In this document: positions 36,968 to 45,204 of the stretch, one piece after another
Layout: the number at the start of each line of letters is the position of its first letter
Numbering within the stretch: the stretch's first letter is position 1
Origin: Ornithinimicrobium cerasi
Lineage (GTDB): Bacteria; Actinomycetota; Actinomycetes; Actinomycetales; Dermatophilaceae
Assembly (NCBI RefSeq): GCF_003702705.1
Contig: NZ_QZMN01000004.1
Span: forward strand, 62,001-126,000
Direction of reading: 5' to 3'
Length of the DNA: 64,000 nucleotides
The notes under the pieces: generated by a model
Databases searched by the model: none
The model's input: only the letters and a program-made list of their open reading frames with translations
Told to the model about the DNA's origin: nothing
Made by a program: the position numbers and the translations under genes

Positions 36968-38166
36968 ACCGCAGCACCGTCACCGCCCTCGCCGTCAGCA
37001 GCGCCCTGGCCCTCGCCCTCACCGCCTGCGGGGGTGAGGACGGCGGCGACGCCGGCGGGGACGCCGGTGGAGGGGCCACCGGAGGGGAGGCCGGCGGCCT
37101 GACCGGCACCGGCACCGGCGAGGACTGCACCATCGAGGAGCCGGTCCCGGTCGGGGCCGCGCTGTCGCTGACCGGTGCCGCCGCGTCCTACGGCGAGTCC
37201 CAGCAGAAGGGGCTGGAGCTGGCCGCCGCCGAGCTCGCCGAGGTCGGCGGGGTCACCTACGACCTCGTGATCGAGGACGACCAGACCGATCCGCGACAGG
37301 GCATCACCGTCTTCGAGCAGCTCACCGAGGACAGCTCGGTGGTCATCGGACCCACGCTGTCCAACGGGGCCTTCCAGGCCCAGCCGATCGCCCAGGAGGC
37401 GGGGGTGCCGGTGCTGGCCATCTCCAACACCGCCGCGGGCATCACCGCCCAGGGTGACTACATCTTCCGTGTCTCCCTCACCGAGGCCCAGGTCATCCCG
37501 CAGACCGTGGCCAAGGCCACCGAGGCCTACGGTCTCGAGGACGTCGTGGTCATGTACTCCAACGACGACGCGTTCACCGAGTCCGGCTACGAGGTCTTCT
37601 CCAGCGCGCTGGAGGAGGAGGGTGTCACCGTGTCCGAGACCCTCACCTTCTCCAAGGCCGACACCGACTTCCGGGCCCTGCTCACCGAGGCCAAGGCTGC
37701 CGAGCCGGACGCGCTGGTGGTGTCCGGGCTGATCGAGGCGGCGATCCCGCTGGTCACGCAGGCACGCGAGCTCGGCATCGACGTGCCGATCATCGGCGGC
37801 AACGGCTTCAACAACCCCAAGCTGATGGCCGACGGTGGTGACGCCGCCGAGGGAGTCGTCGTCGGGGCCGCCTGGAACTCCTCCTCCGAGGGCGAGCTCA
37901 ACACCGCCTTTATCGAGGCTTTCGAGGCCGAGCACGGCGCCCAGCCGGACCAGTTCGCGGCGCAGGCCTACACCGGCCTGAAGGTCATCGACGCAGCGGT
38001 GCGCGCCGGCTGCTCGGGTGAGCGCGAGGACATCAAGGCCGGCCTGGCCGGCATCGCGGACGTCGACACCGTCCTCGGCACCCTGTCCATCAATGCCGAG
38101 CGTGACGCCGAGCACGAGGCCGTGGTCCAGGTGGTCGAGAACGGCTCCTTCACCGTGCTCGACTGA
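36964..38166 (+). CDS. Branched-chain-type ABC transporter substrate-binding lipoprotein
   Basis: The 400-residue protein begins with a lipoprotein signal ending in the lipobox LTAC (Cys about residue 22). A Gly/Asp-rich linker follows, then a type I periplasmic-binding fold of the LivJ/K family: VGAALSLTGAAASYGESQQKGLELA and DDQTDPRQG. The coupled hydroxyacid dehydrogenase upstream suggests that the ligand is a 2-hydroxyacid or 2-oxoacid rather than leucine; that is inference. The start overlaps the upstream stop (ATGA) and the stop overlaps livH (TGATG). Confidence 0.87.
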   Translation: MNRSTVTALAVSSALALALTACGGEDGGDAGGDAGGGATGGEAGGLTGTGTGEDCTIEEPVPVGAALSLTGAAASYGESQQKGLELAAAELAEVGGVTYDLVIEDDQTDPRQGITVFEQLTEDSSVVIGPTLSNGAFQAQPIAQEAGVPVLAISNTAAGITAQGDYIFRVSLTEAQVIPQTVAKATEAYGLEDVVVMYSNDDAFTESGYEVFSSALEEEGVTVSETLTFSKADTDFRALLTEAKAAEPDALVVSGLIEAAIPLVTQARELGIDVPIIGGNGFNNPKLMADGGDAAEGVVVGAAWNSSSEGELNTAFIEAFEAEHGAQPDQFAAQAYTGLKVIDAAVRAGCSGEREDIKAGLAGIADVDTVLGTLSINAERDAEHEAVVQVVENGSFTVLD

Positions 38167-39041
38167 TGCAGCAGCTCCTGAACGGGGTCTTCCTCGGCTC
38201 CATCTACGCGCTGTTCGCGATCGGTTTCACCCTCGTGTTCGGCATCCTGGACCGGCTCAACCTGGCCCATCCGGCGGTCTTCGCCGCGGCCGCGTTCATC
38301 GGCATCGAGCTGGTCACGCTGGGCGGTGTGTCCATCTGGCTGGCGATCCCCCTCGTCGCCGGGATCGGCGCACTGCTGGGCCTGGTGATCGAACGGGTGG
38401 CGTTCCGACCGCTCCGGGGAAGACCGGACGCGCACTTCGCCGGGCTGATCTCCTCGATCGGCCTGGCCGGGATGATCATCGCCCTCCTCCTGTGGCGCTA
38501 CGGCCCCGACACCAGGCGGTTCCCGGCGGACGCCTTCCCGGCCACCACCTTCGAGGTGGCCGGGGCGCGCGTGACCCTGCTGCAGGTGGCGATCCTGGCC
38601 ATCTCGATCCTGCTCATGGTCGGGCTCACCTGGCTCGTCGCGCGCACCCGGCTCGGACGGGCGATGCGCGCCGTGGCCGAGAACCCCCGCGCGGCCACCG
38701 TCCTGGGCATCGACGTCGACCGGGTCACGGCCACCACCTTCGCCCTGTCCTCGGCCCTGGGTGCGGTGGCCGGTGCCCTGTTCGCGATGAACGTCAACTC
38801 CGCCCAGCTGGGCATGGGGGCCGCCATCGAGCTCAAGGGGTTGGCAGTCATCATCGTCGGGGGCATGGGCTCCCTGCCGGGGGCGCTCGTCGGTGGTCTG
38901 CTCCTCGGCCTCGCCGAGGTGTTCGCCGTGCAGTACATCGGGTCGAGCTGGCGGGACCTCGTGGCCTTCGGGATGCTCTTCCTGCTGCTCGTGGTGCGCC
39001 CGCAAGGACTCTTCGGCAGCCGCCGGGTGCGGGAGGTCTGA
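38166..39041 (+). CDS. Branched-chain-type ABC transporter permease (LivH)
   Basis: The 291-residue LivH-type permease has about eight transmembrane segments. Seen are NGVFLGSIYALFAIGFTLVFGILD near the start, ERVAFRPLRGRPD, and the cytoplasmic EAA-like loop TRLGRAMRAVAENPRAATVLGID. GMGSLPGALVGGLLLGLAE is typical of the C-terminus. It begins at the TGATG junction with the binding protein and shares a second TGATG with the fused LivM-LivG gene. Confidence 0.9.
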   Translation: MQQLLNGVFLGSIYALFAIGFTLVFGILDRLNLAHPAVFAAAAFIGIELVTLGGVSIWLAIPLVAGIGALLGLVIERVAFRPLRGRPDAHFAGLISSIGLAGMIIALLLWRYGPDTRRFPADAFPATTFEVAGARVTLLQVAILAISILLMVGLTWLVARTRLGRAMRAVAENPRAATVLGIDVDRVTATTFALSSALGAVAGALFAMNVNSAQLGMGAAIELKGLAVIIVGGMGSLPGALVGGLLLGLAEVFAVQYIGSSWRDLVAFGMLFLLLVVRPQGLFGSRRVREV

Positions 39042-40747
39042 TGAGCCAGGCCGTCCTCGTCTTCGTCGCGCTGAACGCGATCCTCGCCTTCTCCTTCTAC
39101 GCGGTCCTGGTGGCGGGCCAGCTCAGCCTCGGGCAGGCAGGGTTCGGCGCCCTCGGTGCCTTCACTGCGGTCGCGCTGGCCCCCGAGCCGTCGGAGGTCG
39201 GCGACGTCCCCGCGCTCCTCGTGGCGATCCTCATCGGCATGGTCGTGGGCGCGCTGGCGGCGGTCCTGCTGGGGCTTCCGACGATGCACCTGCGCGGCGT
39301 CTTCCTCGCCATCGCCACGCTGGGGTTCGCCGAGGCCGTCCGCATCCTCCTCATCAACGCGGAGTGGACCGGGGGGGCCAACGGCATGTCCGTCCCCAAG
39401 GTCGTCACCCCGCTGATCGCCTGGGTTGCCCTCGCCGTCGTCGCCTACTGGTTCTGGAGGCAGGGACCCAGCAGCTACGGCCGGGCGCTGGCCGCGATCC
39501 GCGAGGACGAGCTGGCCGCCCGGGCGATGGGGATCGACGTCGGTCGGCACCGCCTGTCGGCGTTCGTGACGGCCGGTGCGGTCGCCGGGCTGTACGGCGT
39601 GCTGTGGGCCTACTTCGTCCGGCTGCTGGCGCCCGAGGACTTCGACTTCACCCGGGCCATCGACGGGCTGGTCACCGCGGTCGTCGGCGGGTCGACCATG
39701 TGGCTGGGCCCGTTGCTGGGCAGCGGCTTCCTCACCCTGGTACCCGAGGTGCAGCGTGCCCTCGGGGTGGAGGCGGGATGGATCAGGCCGTTCATCGCCA
39801 GCGCCCTGCTCCTCGTGGTCATCGTCTTCCTTCCCGGTGGCCTGGGGTCGTTCCTGCCCCGGGTCCGGGTCCGGGCCCGGCCCACCGCGTCCGGCGCCGG
39901 GACCGACCGCCCGGGGCTGGTGGCCCGCACGCACGCCGCGGCCGGTGAACCGGTCGTGAGGATCGTGGGCGGCAACAAGGACTACGGCGGCGTGCACGCG
40001 GTGCGGGACGTCGACCTGACCGTCGGTTCCGGCGAGGTCGTGGGTCTGATCGGGCCCAACGGAGCGGGCAAGACCACGCTCGTCAACATGATCAGCGGGC
40101 TCGTGCCCGCGTCCTCCGGGACCTTCGAGGTGCTGGGCACCCGCCCCGGCCGGACGCCGGTGCACCGCATCGCGCGGGCGGGGGTCAGCCGCACCTTCCA
40201 GCACTCCAAGCTCTTCCCCCGGCTGACCGCGCTGGAGAACGTGCTCGTCGGGGCGCACGTGGTGAGCCGACCGACGTTCCTGCGGCGGCTCCTGTGGCTG
40301 CCCGGTGCCCGCCGCGACGAGGCCGTGGTCGTGGACCACGCCGCCGGCTGCCTGGCCCGGGTCGGTCTGGCCGACCGTTCGTCCGTGGACGCCTCCGCGC
40401 TCTCCTACGGCGACCAGCGGCGCCTGGAGATCGCCCGGGCGCTGGCCAGCGACCCGTCGTTGCTCATCCTCGACGAGCCGGCGGCCGGGATGAACAACGT
40501 CGAGGCCGACGCCCTGTCCGAGCTCATCGCCTCGCTGGCCGACGAGGGGCTCACCATCCTGCTCATCGAGCACAACGTCGGGATGGTCATGAAGACCTGC
40601 CACCGCATCGTGGTCCTCAACTTCGGGGAGGTCATCGCGACGGGCACGCCCGAGGAGATCCTGAAGAACCCGGCCGTCGTCGAGGCCTACCTGGGCAGCG
40701 ACGGCGACTCCCCGCCCGGGACACCCCATACCCAGGAGGCACGATGA
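39041..40747 (+). CDS. Fused LivM permease and LivG ATPase
   Basis: The 568-residue polypeptide joins two transporter parts that are usually separate. Residues 1-275 form a LivM permease with GQLSLGQAGFGALGAF and AIREDELAARAMGIDVGRHRL. A basic, Ala/Thr-rich linker (about 275-303) follows. An LivG ATPase (304-560) completes it, with Walker A GPNGAGKT (338-345), the signature LSYGDQRRLEIARAL and Walker B LLILDEPAAGMN. One frame runs through with no stop or frameshift at the junction. A second ATPase follows in an ATGA overlap. LivM-LivG fusions occur in several bacteria. Confidence 0.9.
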   Translation: MSQAVLVFVALNAILAFSFYAVLVAGQLSLGQAGFGALGAFTAVALAPEPSEVGDVPALLVAILIGMVVGALAAVLLGLPTMHLRGVFLAIATLGFAEAVRILLINAEWTGGANGMSVPKVVTPLIAWVALAVVAYWFWRQGPSSYGRALAAIREDELAARAMGIDVGRHRLSAFVTAGAVAGLYGVLWAYFVRLLAPEDFDFTRAIDGLVTAVVGGSTMWLGPLLGSGFLTLVPEVQRALGVEAGWIRPFIASALLLVVIVFLPGGLGSFLPRVRVRARPTASGAGTDRPGLVARTHAAAGEPVVRIVGGNKDYGGVHAVRDVDLTVGSGEVVGLIGPNGAGKTTLVNMISGLVPASSGTFEVLGTRPGRTPVHRIARAGVSRTFQHSKLFPRLTALENVLVGAHVVSRPTFLRRLLWLPGARRDEAVVVDHAAGCLARVGLADRSSVDASALSYGDQRRLEIARALASDPSLLILDEPAAGMNNVEADALSELIASLADEGLTILLIEHNVGMVMKTCHRIVVLNFGEVIATGTPEEILKNPAVVEAYLGSDGDSPPGTPHTQEAR

Positions 40748-41454
40748 GCGAGGACATCCTGACCGTCGAGGACCTCGCCGTCAGCTACGGGCGGGTCCAG
40801 GCGGTCCGTGGCGTGAGCTTCACGGTCCCTCGTGGCGCCCTCGTCACCCTCGTGGGTGCGAACGGTGCCGGCAAGACCTCGATCATCAACGCCGTCTCCG
40901 GTGTGGTGCGGCCGTCGTCGGGCCGGGTCACGTTCCAGGGCAAGGACGTCACGCGCACCCCGGCGCACAAGCTCGTCCGTCAGGGGCTGGTGCAGGTGCC
41001 GGAGGGGCGTCAGATCCTCGCCTCGCTCACCATCGAGGAGAACCTCCAGCTCGGTGGCTGGCACACCTCGGGCGGTCGCACGGAGGAGGTCTACGACCGC
41101 TTCCCCGTGCTGCGGGAACGACGCCGGCTGCTGGCCGGCAGCCTGTCCGGCGGCGAGCAGCAGATGCTGGCCATCGGGCGTGCCCTGGTCGCCGAGCCCT
41201 CCTTGATGCTCCTCGACGAGCCGTCGATGGGACTGGCCCCCAAGGTCGTGGACGAGGTGTTCCGGGTCATCCAGGAGATCCGGGCCGCCGGGACGAGCGT
41301 GCTCCTCGTCGAGCAGAACGCCCGCCGGGCGCTGCGGGCCGCCGACCACGGCTACGTGCTCGCCTCGGGCGAGGTGGCGAGGTCCGGGCCCGGGGCGGAG
41401 CTGCTCGCCGACGACGCCATCGTCGCCGCCTACCTGGGGCTGGAGACCGGCTGA
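40744..41454 (+). CDS. Branched-chain-type ABC transporter ATPase (LivF)
   Basis: The 236-residue ATPase has Walker A GANGAGKTS, LVQVPEGRQILASLTIEENL (a LivF hallmark), the signature LSGGEQQMLAIGRAL and Walker B LMLLDEPSMGLAP. It pairs with the fused LivG domain to power the uptake system. ATGA overlap with the upstream fusion gene completes a five-gene coupled operon. A 118-base gap to the M28 peptidase follows. Confidence 0.92.
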   Translation: MSEDILTVEDLAVSYGRVQAVRGVSFTVPRGALVTLVGANGAGKTSIINAVSGVVRPSSGRVTFQGKDVTRTPAHKLVRQGLVQVPEGRQILASLTIEENLQLGGWHTSGGRTEEVYDRFPVLRERRRLLAGSLSGGEQQMLAIGRALVAEPSLMLLDEPSMGLAPKVVDEVFRVIQEIRAAGTSVLLVEQNARRALRAADHGYVLASGEVARSGPGAELLADDAIVAAYLGLETG

Positions 41455-41572
41455 ACGGTCAGGCCGCACGACCGGCCGGGTGATCCGTCTCACATCTGGG
41501 CGTGCAGCGCGCTACGTTGGGCTTCTGCCCTCCCGCCCGGGACGGCAGGTGGAGTGACGAAGGAGTCCCCGA

Positions 41573-43174
41573 ATGACCAGCAGTAAGCGCTTCAGGCGCA
41601 CGATGGGCACGGCCGCGGCCGCAGCCCTCGTCGGGTCGGCCCTCGTGGCCGCGCCCTCCGGCGCCGCCCCCGCCCAGAAGGGGTGCGACAACCGCACCAA
41701 CAACACCTACGACAAGCTCCTGGAGTGCGTCCGCCTCGAGGGCGTCGTCGAGCACATGGAGGAGTTCCAGGCCATCGCCGACGCGAACGGCGGCAACCGG
41801 GCCGACCAGACCCCCGGCTACCAGGCCAGCGTCGACTACGTCGTCGAGGTCCTGGAGGGTGCCGGGTGGTCGGCCGAGGTCGTGCCGTTCACCTACGACG
41901 CGGCCGACGTCGTGCTGCGCCAGCTCACGCCTGTGACAGCCGACTACATCGCCTTCGACGCGCTCGGCACCGGCGAGGGCGACGTGACGGGCAACGTCAT
42001 CCCCGTCGACATCAACCTCGCCGACCCCCGGGCCAACAGCAGCGGCTGCGAGCCGGCGGACTTCGCGGGTCTCGACTTCTCCGGGCCCAACGACATCGCC
42101 CTGATGCAGCGCGGCACCTGCCCGTTCTCCGCCAAGGCGCTCAACGCCGAGGCGGAGGGAGCCGAGGCCGTCGTGCTGTTCAACCAGGGTGACCCCAGCA
42201 CCACGACCGGCGACCGCTTCGGACCACTCAACCCGACGCTCGCCCCGTTCACCGTGGGCATCCCCGTCGTGGGCACGACCTTCGCCGCGGGCGAGGCGCT
42301 CGCCGTGCCGGGCGCGACGGCGCAGGTCAAGGTCGACTTCTTCGAGGCCGAGTCGTTCAACGTCATCGGCGAGCTGGCCGGCAAGACCGACGGCAACGTC
42401 GTGATGGCCGGTGCCCACCTCGACTCCGTCCCGGCCGGTCCGGGCATCAACGACAACGGCAGCGGCTCGGCCGCGCTGCTCGAGGTCGCCCAGCAGATGA
42501 GCAAGTCCAAGCCCCACAACACTGTGCGTTTCGCCTGGTGGGGCGCGGAGGAGCTCGGCCTCATCGGCTCGACCGAGTGGGTTGACCAGCGCACGCCGGA
42601 GGAGCTCGACGAGATCGCGCTCTACCTCAACTTCGACATGATCGGGTCCCCGAACTACTACTTCGGCGTCTACGACGCCGACGAGTCGAGCTTCGTGGCT
42701 CCGGTGCCCGTGCCCGAGGGCTCGGAGGACATCGAGCAGACCTTCGAGGAGTTCTACACGCTGCGCGGCGAGCCGTACGACGACTCCGCGTTCAGCGGGC
42801 GCAGCGACTACCAGGCCTTCATCAACAACGGCATCCCCTCCGGTGGTCTGTTCACCGGCGCCGAGGTCGTCAAGACCGCGGAGCAGCAGTCCATCTGGGG
42901 CGGCACCGCGGGAGCGCAGTTCGACCCCTGCTACCACCTGGCCTGCGACACGATCGACAACTACAGCCCGCACGCGCTGGAGGTCAACTCCGACGCCGTG
43001 GCGTTCGCCGTGTTCACCTACGCGGCCTCGACCGAGAGCGTCAACGGAGTACGGGGCGCCAAGATCCCGGGCAACTTCCGGATCCCGGCCCCGGCCGGTC
43101 CCGAGCACACCTTCGCGGGCCCCCTCGGTGGCGACGACCACGGTCACGACCACGACCACCACGAGAGCGAGTGA
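41573..43174 (+). CDS. Secreted M28 family aminopeptidase with PA domain
   Basis: The 533-residue protein has a Sec signal (AAAAALVGSALVAAPSGAA) and is exported. A PA domain is inserted at about 130-250, seen as NDIALMQRGTCPFSAKALNAEAEGAEAVVLFNQ. The M28 metallopeptidase core follows, with AGAHLDSVPAGPGINDNGSG (zinc His and Asp), WWGAEELGLIGS (general-base Glu), LNFDMIGSPN (Asp) and CYHLACDT (His). The last 15 residues form a His/Asp-rich tail (HGHDHDHHESE). The ATG has GAAGGAG eight bases upstream. It resembles Streptomyces-type aminopeptidases; a hairpin terminator follows. Confidence 0.92.
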   Translation: MTSSKRFRRTMGTAAAAALVGSALVAAPSGAAPAQKGCDNRTNNTYDKLLECVRLEGVVEHMEEFQAIADANGGNRADQTPGYQASVDYVVEVLEGAGWSAEVVPFTYDAADVVLRQLTPVTADYIAFDALGTGEGDVTGNVIPVDINLADPRANSSGCEPADFAGLDFSGPNDIALMQRGTCPFSAKALNAEAEGAEAVVLFNQGDPSTTTGDRFGPLNPTLAPFTVGIPVVGTTFAAGEALAVPGATAQVKVDFFEAESFNVIGELAGKTDGNVVMAGAHLDSVPAGPGINDNGSGSAALLEVAQQMSKSKPHNTVRFAWWGAEELGLIGSTEWVDQRTPEELDEIALYLNFDMIGSPNYYFGVYDADESSFVAPVPVPEGSEDIEQTFEEFYTLRGEPYDDSAFSGRSDYQAFINNGIPSGGLFTGAEVVKTAEQQSIWGGTAGAQFDPCYHLACDTIDNYSPHALEVNSDAVAFAVFTYAASTESVNGVRGAKIPGNFRIPAPAGPEHTFAGPLGGDDHGHDHDHHESE

Positions 43175-43213
43175 ACAGGTGACGACCTCGAGCTAGCGCT
43201 CGTCACGGTCGGG

Positions 43214-43248
43214 GCGGGGCGGGTGGACCAGGTGTCCACCCGCCCCGC
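43214..43248. terminator. Terminator between the M28 gene and the EamA gene
   Basis: GCGGGGCGGGTGGAC (43214-43228) pairs perfectly with 43234-43248 around a 5-base loop. It is placed between convergent genes and can act on both strands. Confidence 0.75.
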
Positions 43249-43256
43249 TCCGCGTC

Positions 43257-44243
43257 TCACGGCCTGTCCGGACCCCCGTCCGACTCCGACCCGCGCAACG
43301 ACACCACGATCCCCGCCATCATCAGGGCGCAGCCGACCAGCATCCGCGGGCTCATCGTCTCGCTCAGCAGCAGCCACCCGCCGAGCGCGCCGAACACCGC
43401 CTCGAGGCTGAGCAGCAGGGCGGCGTGCGAGGCGTGCGCGTGCCGCTGCGCGACGACCTGCAGCGTGTAGGCGACCCCGACCGCGACCAGCCCCCCGTAG
43501 AGGACCGCACCGAGGGCGGCCCCGGTCCCGGAGAAGGGCACGTCCTCCACGAGCAGGGCGCCACCCGCCGACAGCAGGGCGCACGCGGCGAACTGCGTCG
43601 CGGACAGCTGCAGGGCGTCCACGGTCCGCACGTAGTGGTCGATGACCAGGATGTGCGCGGCCCAGAAGATCGCCCCGGCGAGCACGAGCAGGTCGCCGGT
43701 GGCGATCGTCAGCCCCTCGGTCATGCTCAGGAGGTAGAGCCCCGGCACCGCCAGCACCAGCCCGAACCAGACCGCGGGGGTGGCGCGCCGGCCGAGGAGC
43801 CGGCCCAGGACCGGCACCAGCACGATGTAGAGCCCGGTGATGAACCCCGCCTTGCCCGCCGTCGTGGTCTCCAGCCCCACCTGCTGCAGGCCGGCCGCGC
43901 TGAACAGGACCACCCCGGCGACCAGCCCCGGCACCAGCGGCGACCTCCGCGCCCCCGGCGCCGGGGGGGTCTCGTCGTACACCTCCGCGGCGGGCGGCTC
44001 GGGCACCACCAGGGGGGAGGTGCGGTGCTGCCGCGCGAACCACCAGAGCAGCGGGAGGAGCGAGACCGCACCGATCGCGAACCGCGCCGCGTTGAAGCTC
44101 ATCGCGCCCATGTGGTCGGCGCCGAGCCTCTGTGCGACGAACCCGAACCCCCAGATCGCGGCGGTGAGGGTCAGGAGCACGTTCGCGCGGGTGCGCAGGG
44201 CCTCGGGGGAGGAGGTATGCCGGGGGCCGGCGCCGACGGTCAC
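43257..44243 (-). CDS. EamA/DMT family transporter
   Basis: The 328-residue protein has about ten transmembrane segments in two EamA repeats. Seen are LTLTAAIWGFGFVAQRLGADHMG in the first repeat and LLSLEAVFGALGGWLLLSETM near the end of the second. A hydrophilic loop of about 30 residues (about 75-103) lies between helices 2 and 3. Such proteins export amino acids or metabolites, but the substrate is not fixed. The GTG start overlaps the esterase stop (GTGA). A GGTATGCCG copy lies close to the start (44214). Confidence 0.82.
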   Translation of the reverse strand: MTVGAGPRHTSSPEALRTRANVLLTLTAAIWGFGFVAQRLGADHMGAMSFNAARFAIGAVSLLPLLWWFARQHRTSPLVVPEPPAAEVYDETPPAPGARRSPLVPGLVAGVVLFSAAGLQQVGLETTTAGKAGFITGLYIVLVPVLGRLLGRRATPAVWFGLVLAVPGLYLLSMTEGLTIATGDLLVLAGAIFWAAHILVIDHYVRTVDALQLSATQFAACALLSAGGALLVEDVPFSGTGAALGAVLYGGLVAVGVAYTLQVVAQRHAHASHAALLLSLEAVFGALGGWLLLSETMSPRMLVGCALMMAGIVVSLRGSESDGGPDRP

Positions 44244-45112
44244 CGCGGCTCGCCCTCCCCCTCGGCGGCCACGACGTGCGGCGGCGGGTCCGCGGCATAC
44301 CCGCCCAGCAGCCAGGCCACCGCGGCGGGGAACCGCCGCGCCCAGGCGTCCTCGAAGTGGTAGGCCGCCGAGTCGAAGACGTACTGGACGGGGATCCCCC
44401 CGTCCCGGAGGATCCCCACGAGGCGCTCGGCGTGCTCGACGTAGAGCCCGTTGATCACCGGGTCGCCGGGCTGCTCGAGCCCGCCGACGTCGACGTGAAC
44501 GCGTCCCTCGAGCCCCCCGACGGCGAGCTGGGCGGCGACCTCGTCCAGGGCGCGATCCCCCGGCCACCAGAACGCCGGCGAGAAGACCCCGGCGCCGCCG
44601 AAGACGTCCTGCCGGGAGGCCCACAGGTAGGCGCTGACGACGCCGCCCAGGGAGCTTCCGGCGGTGAGCGTGTGTCGCGGCTCGGGGCGGGTGCGCAGCG
44701 TCGCGTCGACCGCGGGCTTGAGCTCCTCGCAGAGGAAGCGCGCGTAGTCGGCCGCGCGCCCACCGCCGGAGACCGGGTGAGGGTGCTGGGTGTACTCCTC
44801 GTGCCGGAGCGTCGGGTGGCAGGGGACGGCGACCACGATGGCGGGCAGCCCGTCCTGGGCCAGGCGCGTCATGGCGCGGTCGACGTCCCAGCTCACCCCG
44901 CCGTTGGCCCGCTCGTCGAGGAAGACGTTGTGCCCGTCGTGCAGGTAGAGCACCGGGTGGCGCTCATCACCCTCGTCGTACCCGGGCGGGAGCCAGGCGT
45001 AGACCTCCGCCCGGCGGCCCAGGCCGGGCAGCTCCACGTCGGTCCAGGAGCGCAGGTCGCCCTGCAGCTGGGGGTGCCGGATCAGGCGCAGGTCGCCGGG
45101 GGTCAGGATCAT
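44240..45112 (-). CDS. Putative esterase of the alpha/beta hydrolase fold
   Basis: The 290-residue protein matches the PF00756 esterase family (enterochelin esterase/esterase D-like). It shows HPVLYLHDGHNVFLDERA and the nucleophile elbow GSSLGGVVSAY. Asp and His come late (DVGG, AYHFEDAWARRFP). No signal peptide is seen. ATG 45112 is preferred because TACGCT lies seven bases upstream, indicating a leaderless message; a GTG at 45151 is possible but less likely. The stop overlaps the EamA start. Confidence 0.8.
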   Translation of the reverse strand: MILTPGDLRLIRHPQLQGDLRSWTDVELPGLGRRAEVYAWLPPGYDEGDERHPVLYLHDGHNVFLDERANGGVSWDVDRAMTRLAQDGLPAIVVAVPCHPTLRHEEYTQHPHPVSGGGRAADYARFLCEELKPAVDATLRTRPEPRHTLTAGSSLGGVVSAYLWASRQDVFGGAGVFSPAFWWPGDRALDEVAAQLAVGGLEGRVHVDVGGLEQPGDPVINGLYVEHAERLVGILRDGGIPVQYVFDSAAYHFEDAWARRFPAAVAWLLGGYAADPPPHVVAAEGEGEPR

Positions 45113-45119
45113 GCGGGTC

Positions 45120-45125
45120 AGCGTA
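45120..45125 (-). promoter_or_regulatory. -10 box TACGCT for leaderless esterase
   Basis: On the reverse strand TACGCT ends seven bases before the ATG at 45112. Confidence 0.5.
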
Positions 45126-45192
45126 GGGGCCGCAGGAGGGCCGGCGGTCACGCAGGTAGCGGGGTCGGCGTCCTCGGCACTCGGTGCTGCCC

Positions 45193-45198
45193 TAGGGT
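45193..45198 (+). promoter_or_regulatory. -10 box TAGGGT for leaderless cysteine-desulfurase-like gene
   Basis: TAGGGT ends six bases before the ATG at 45205. Confidence 0.5.
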
Positions 45199-45204
45199 GC
45201 CCGC

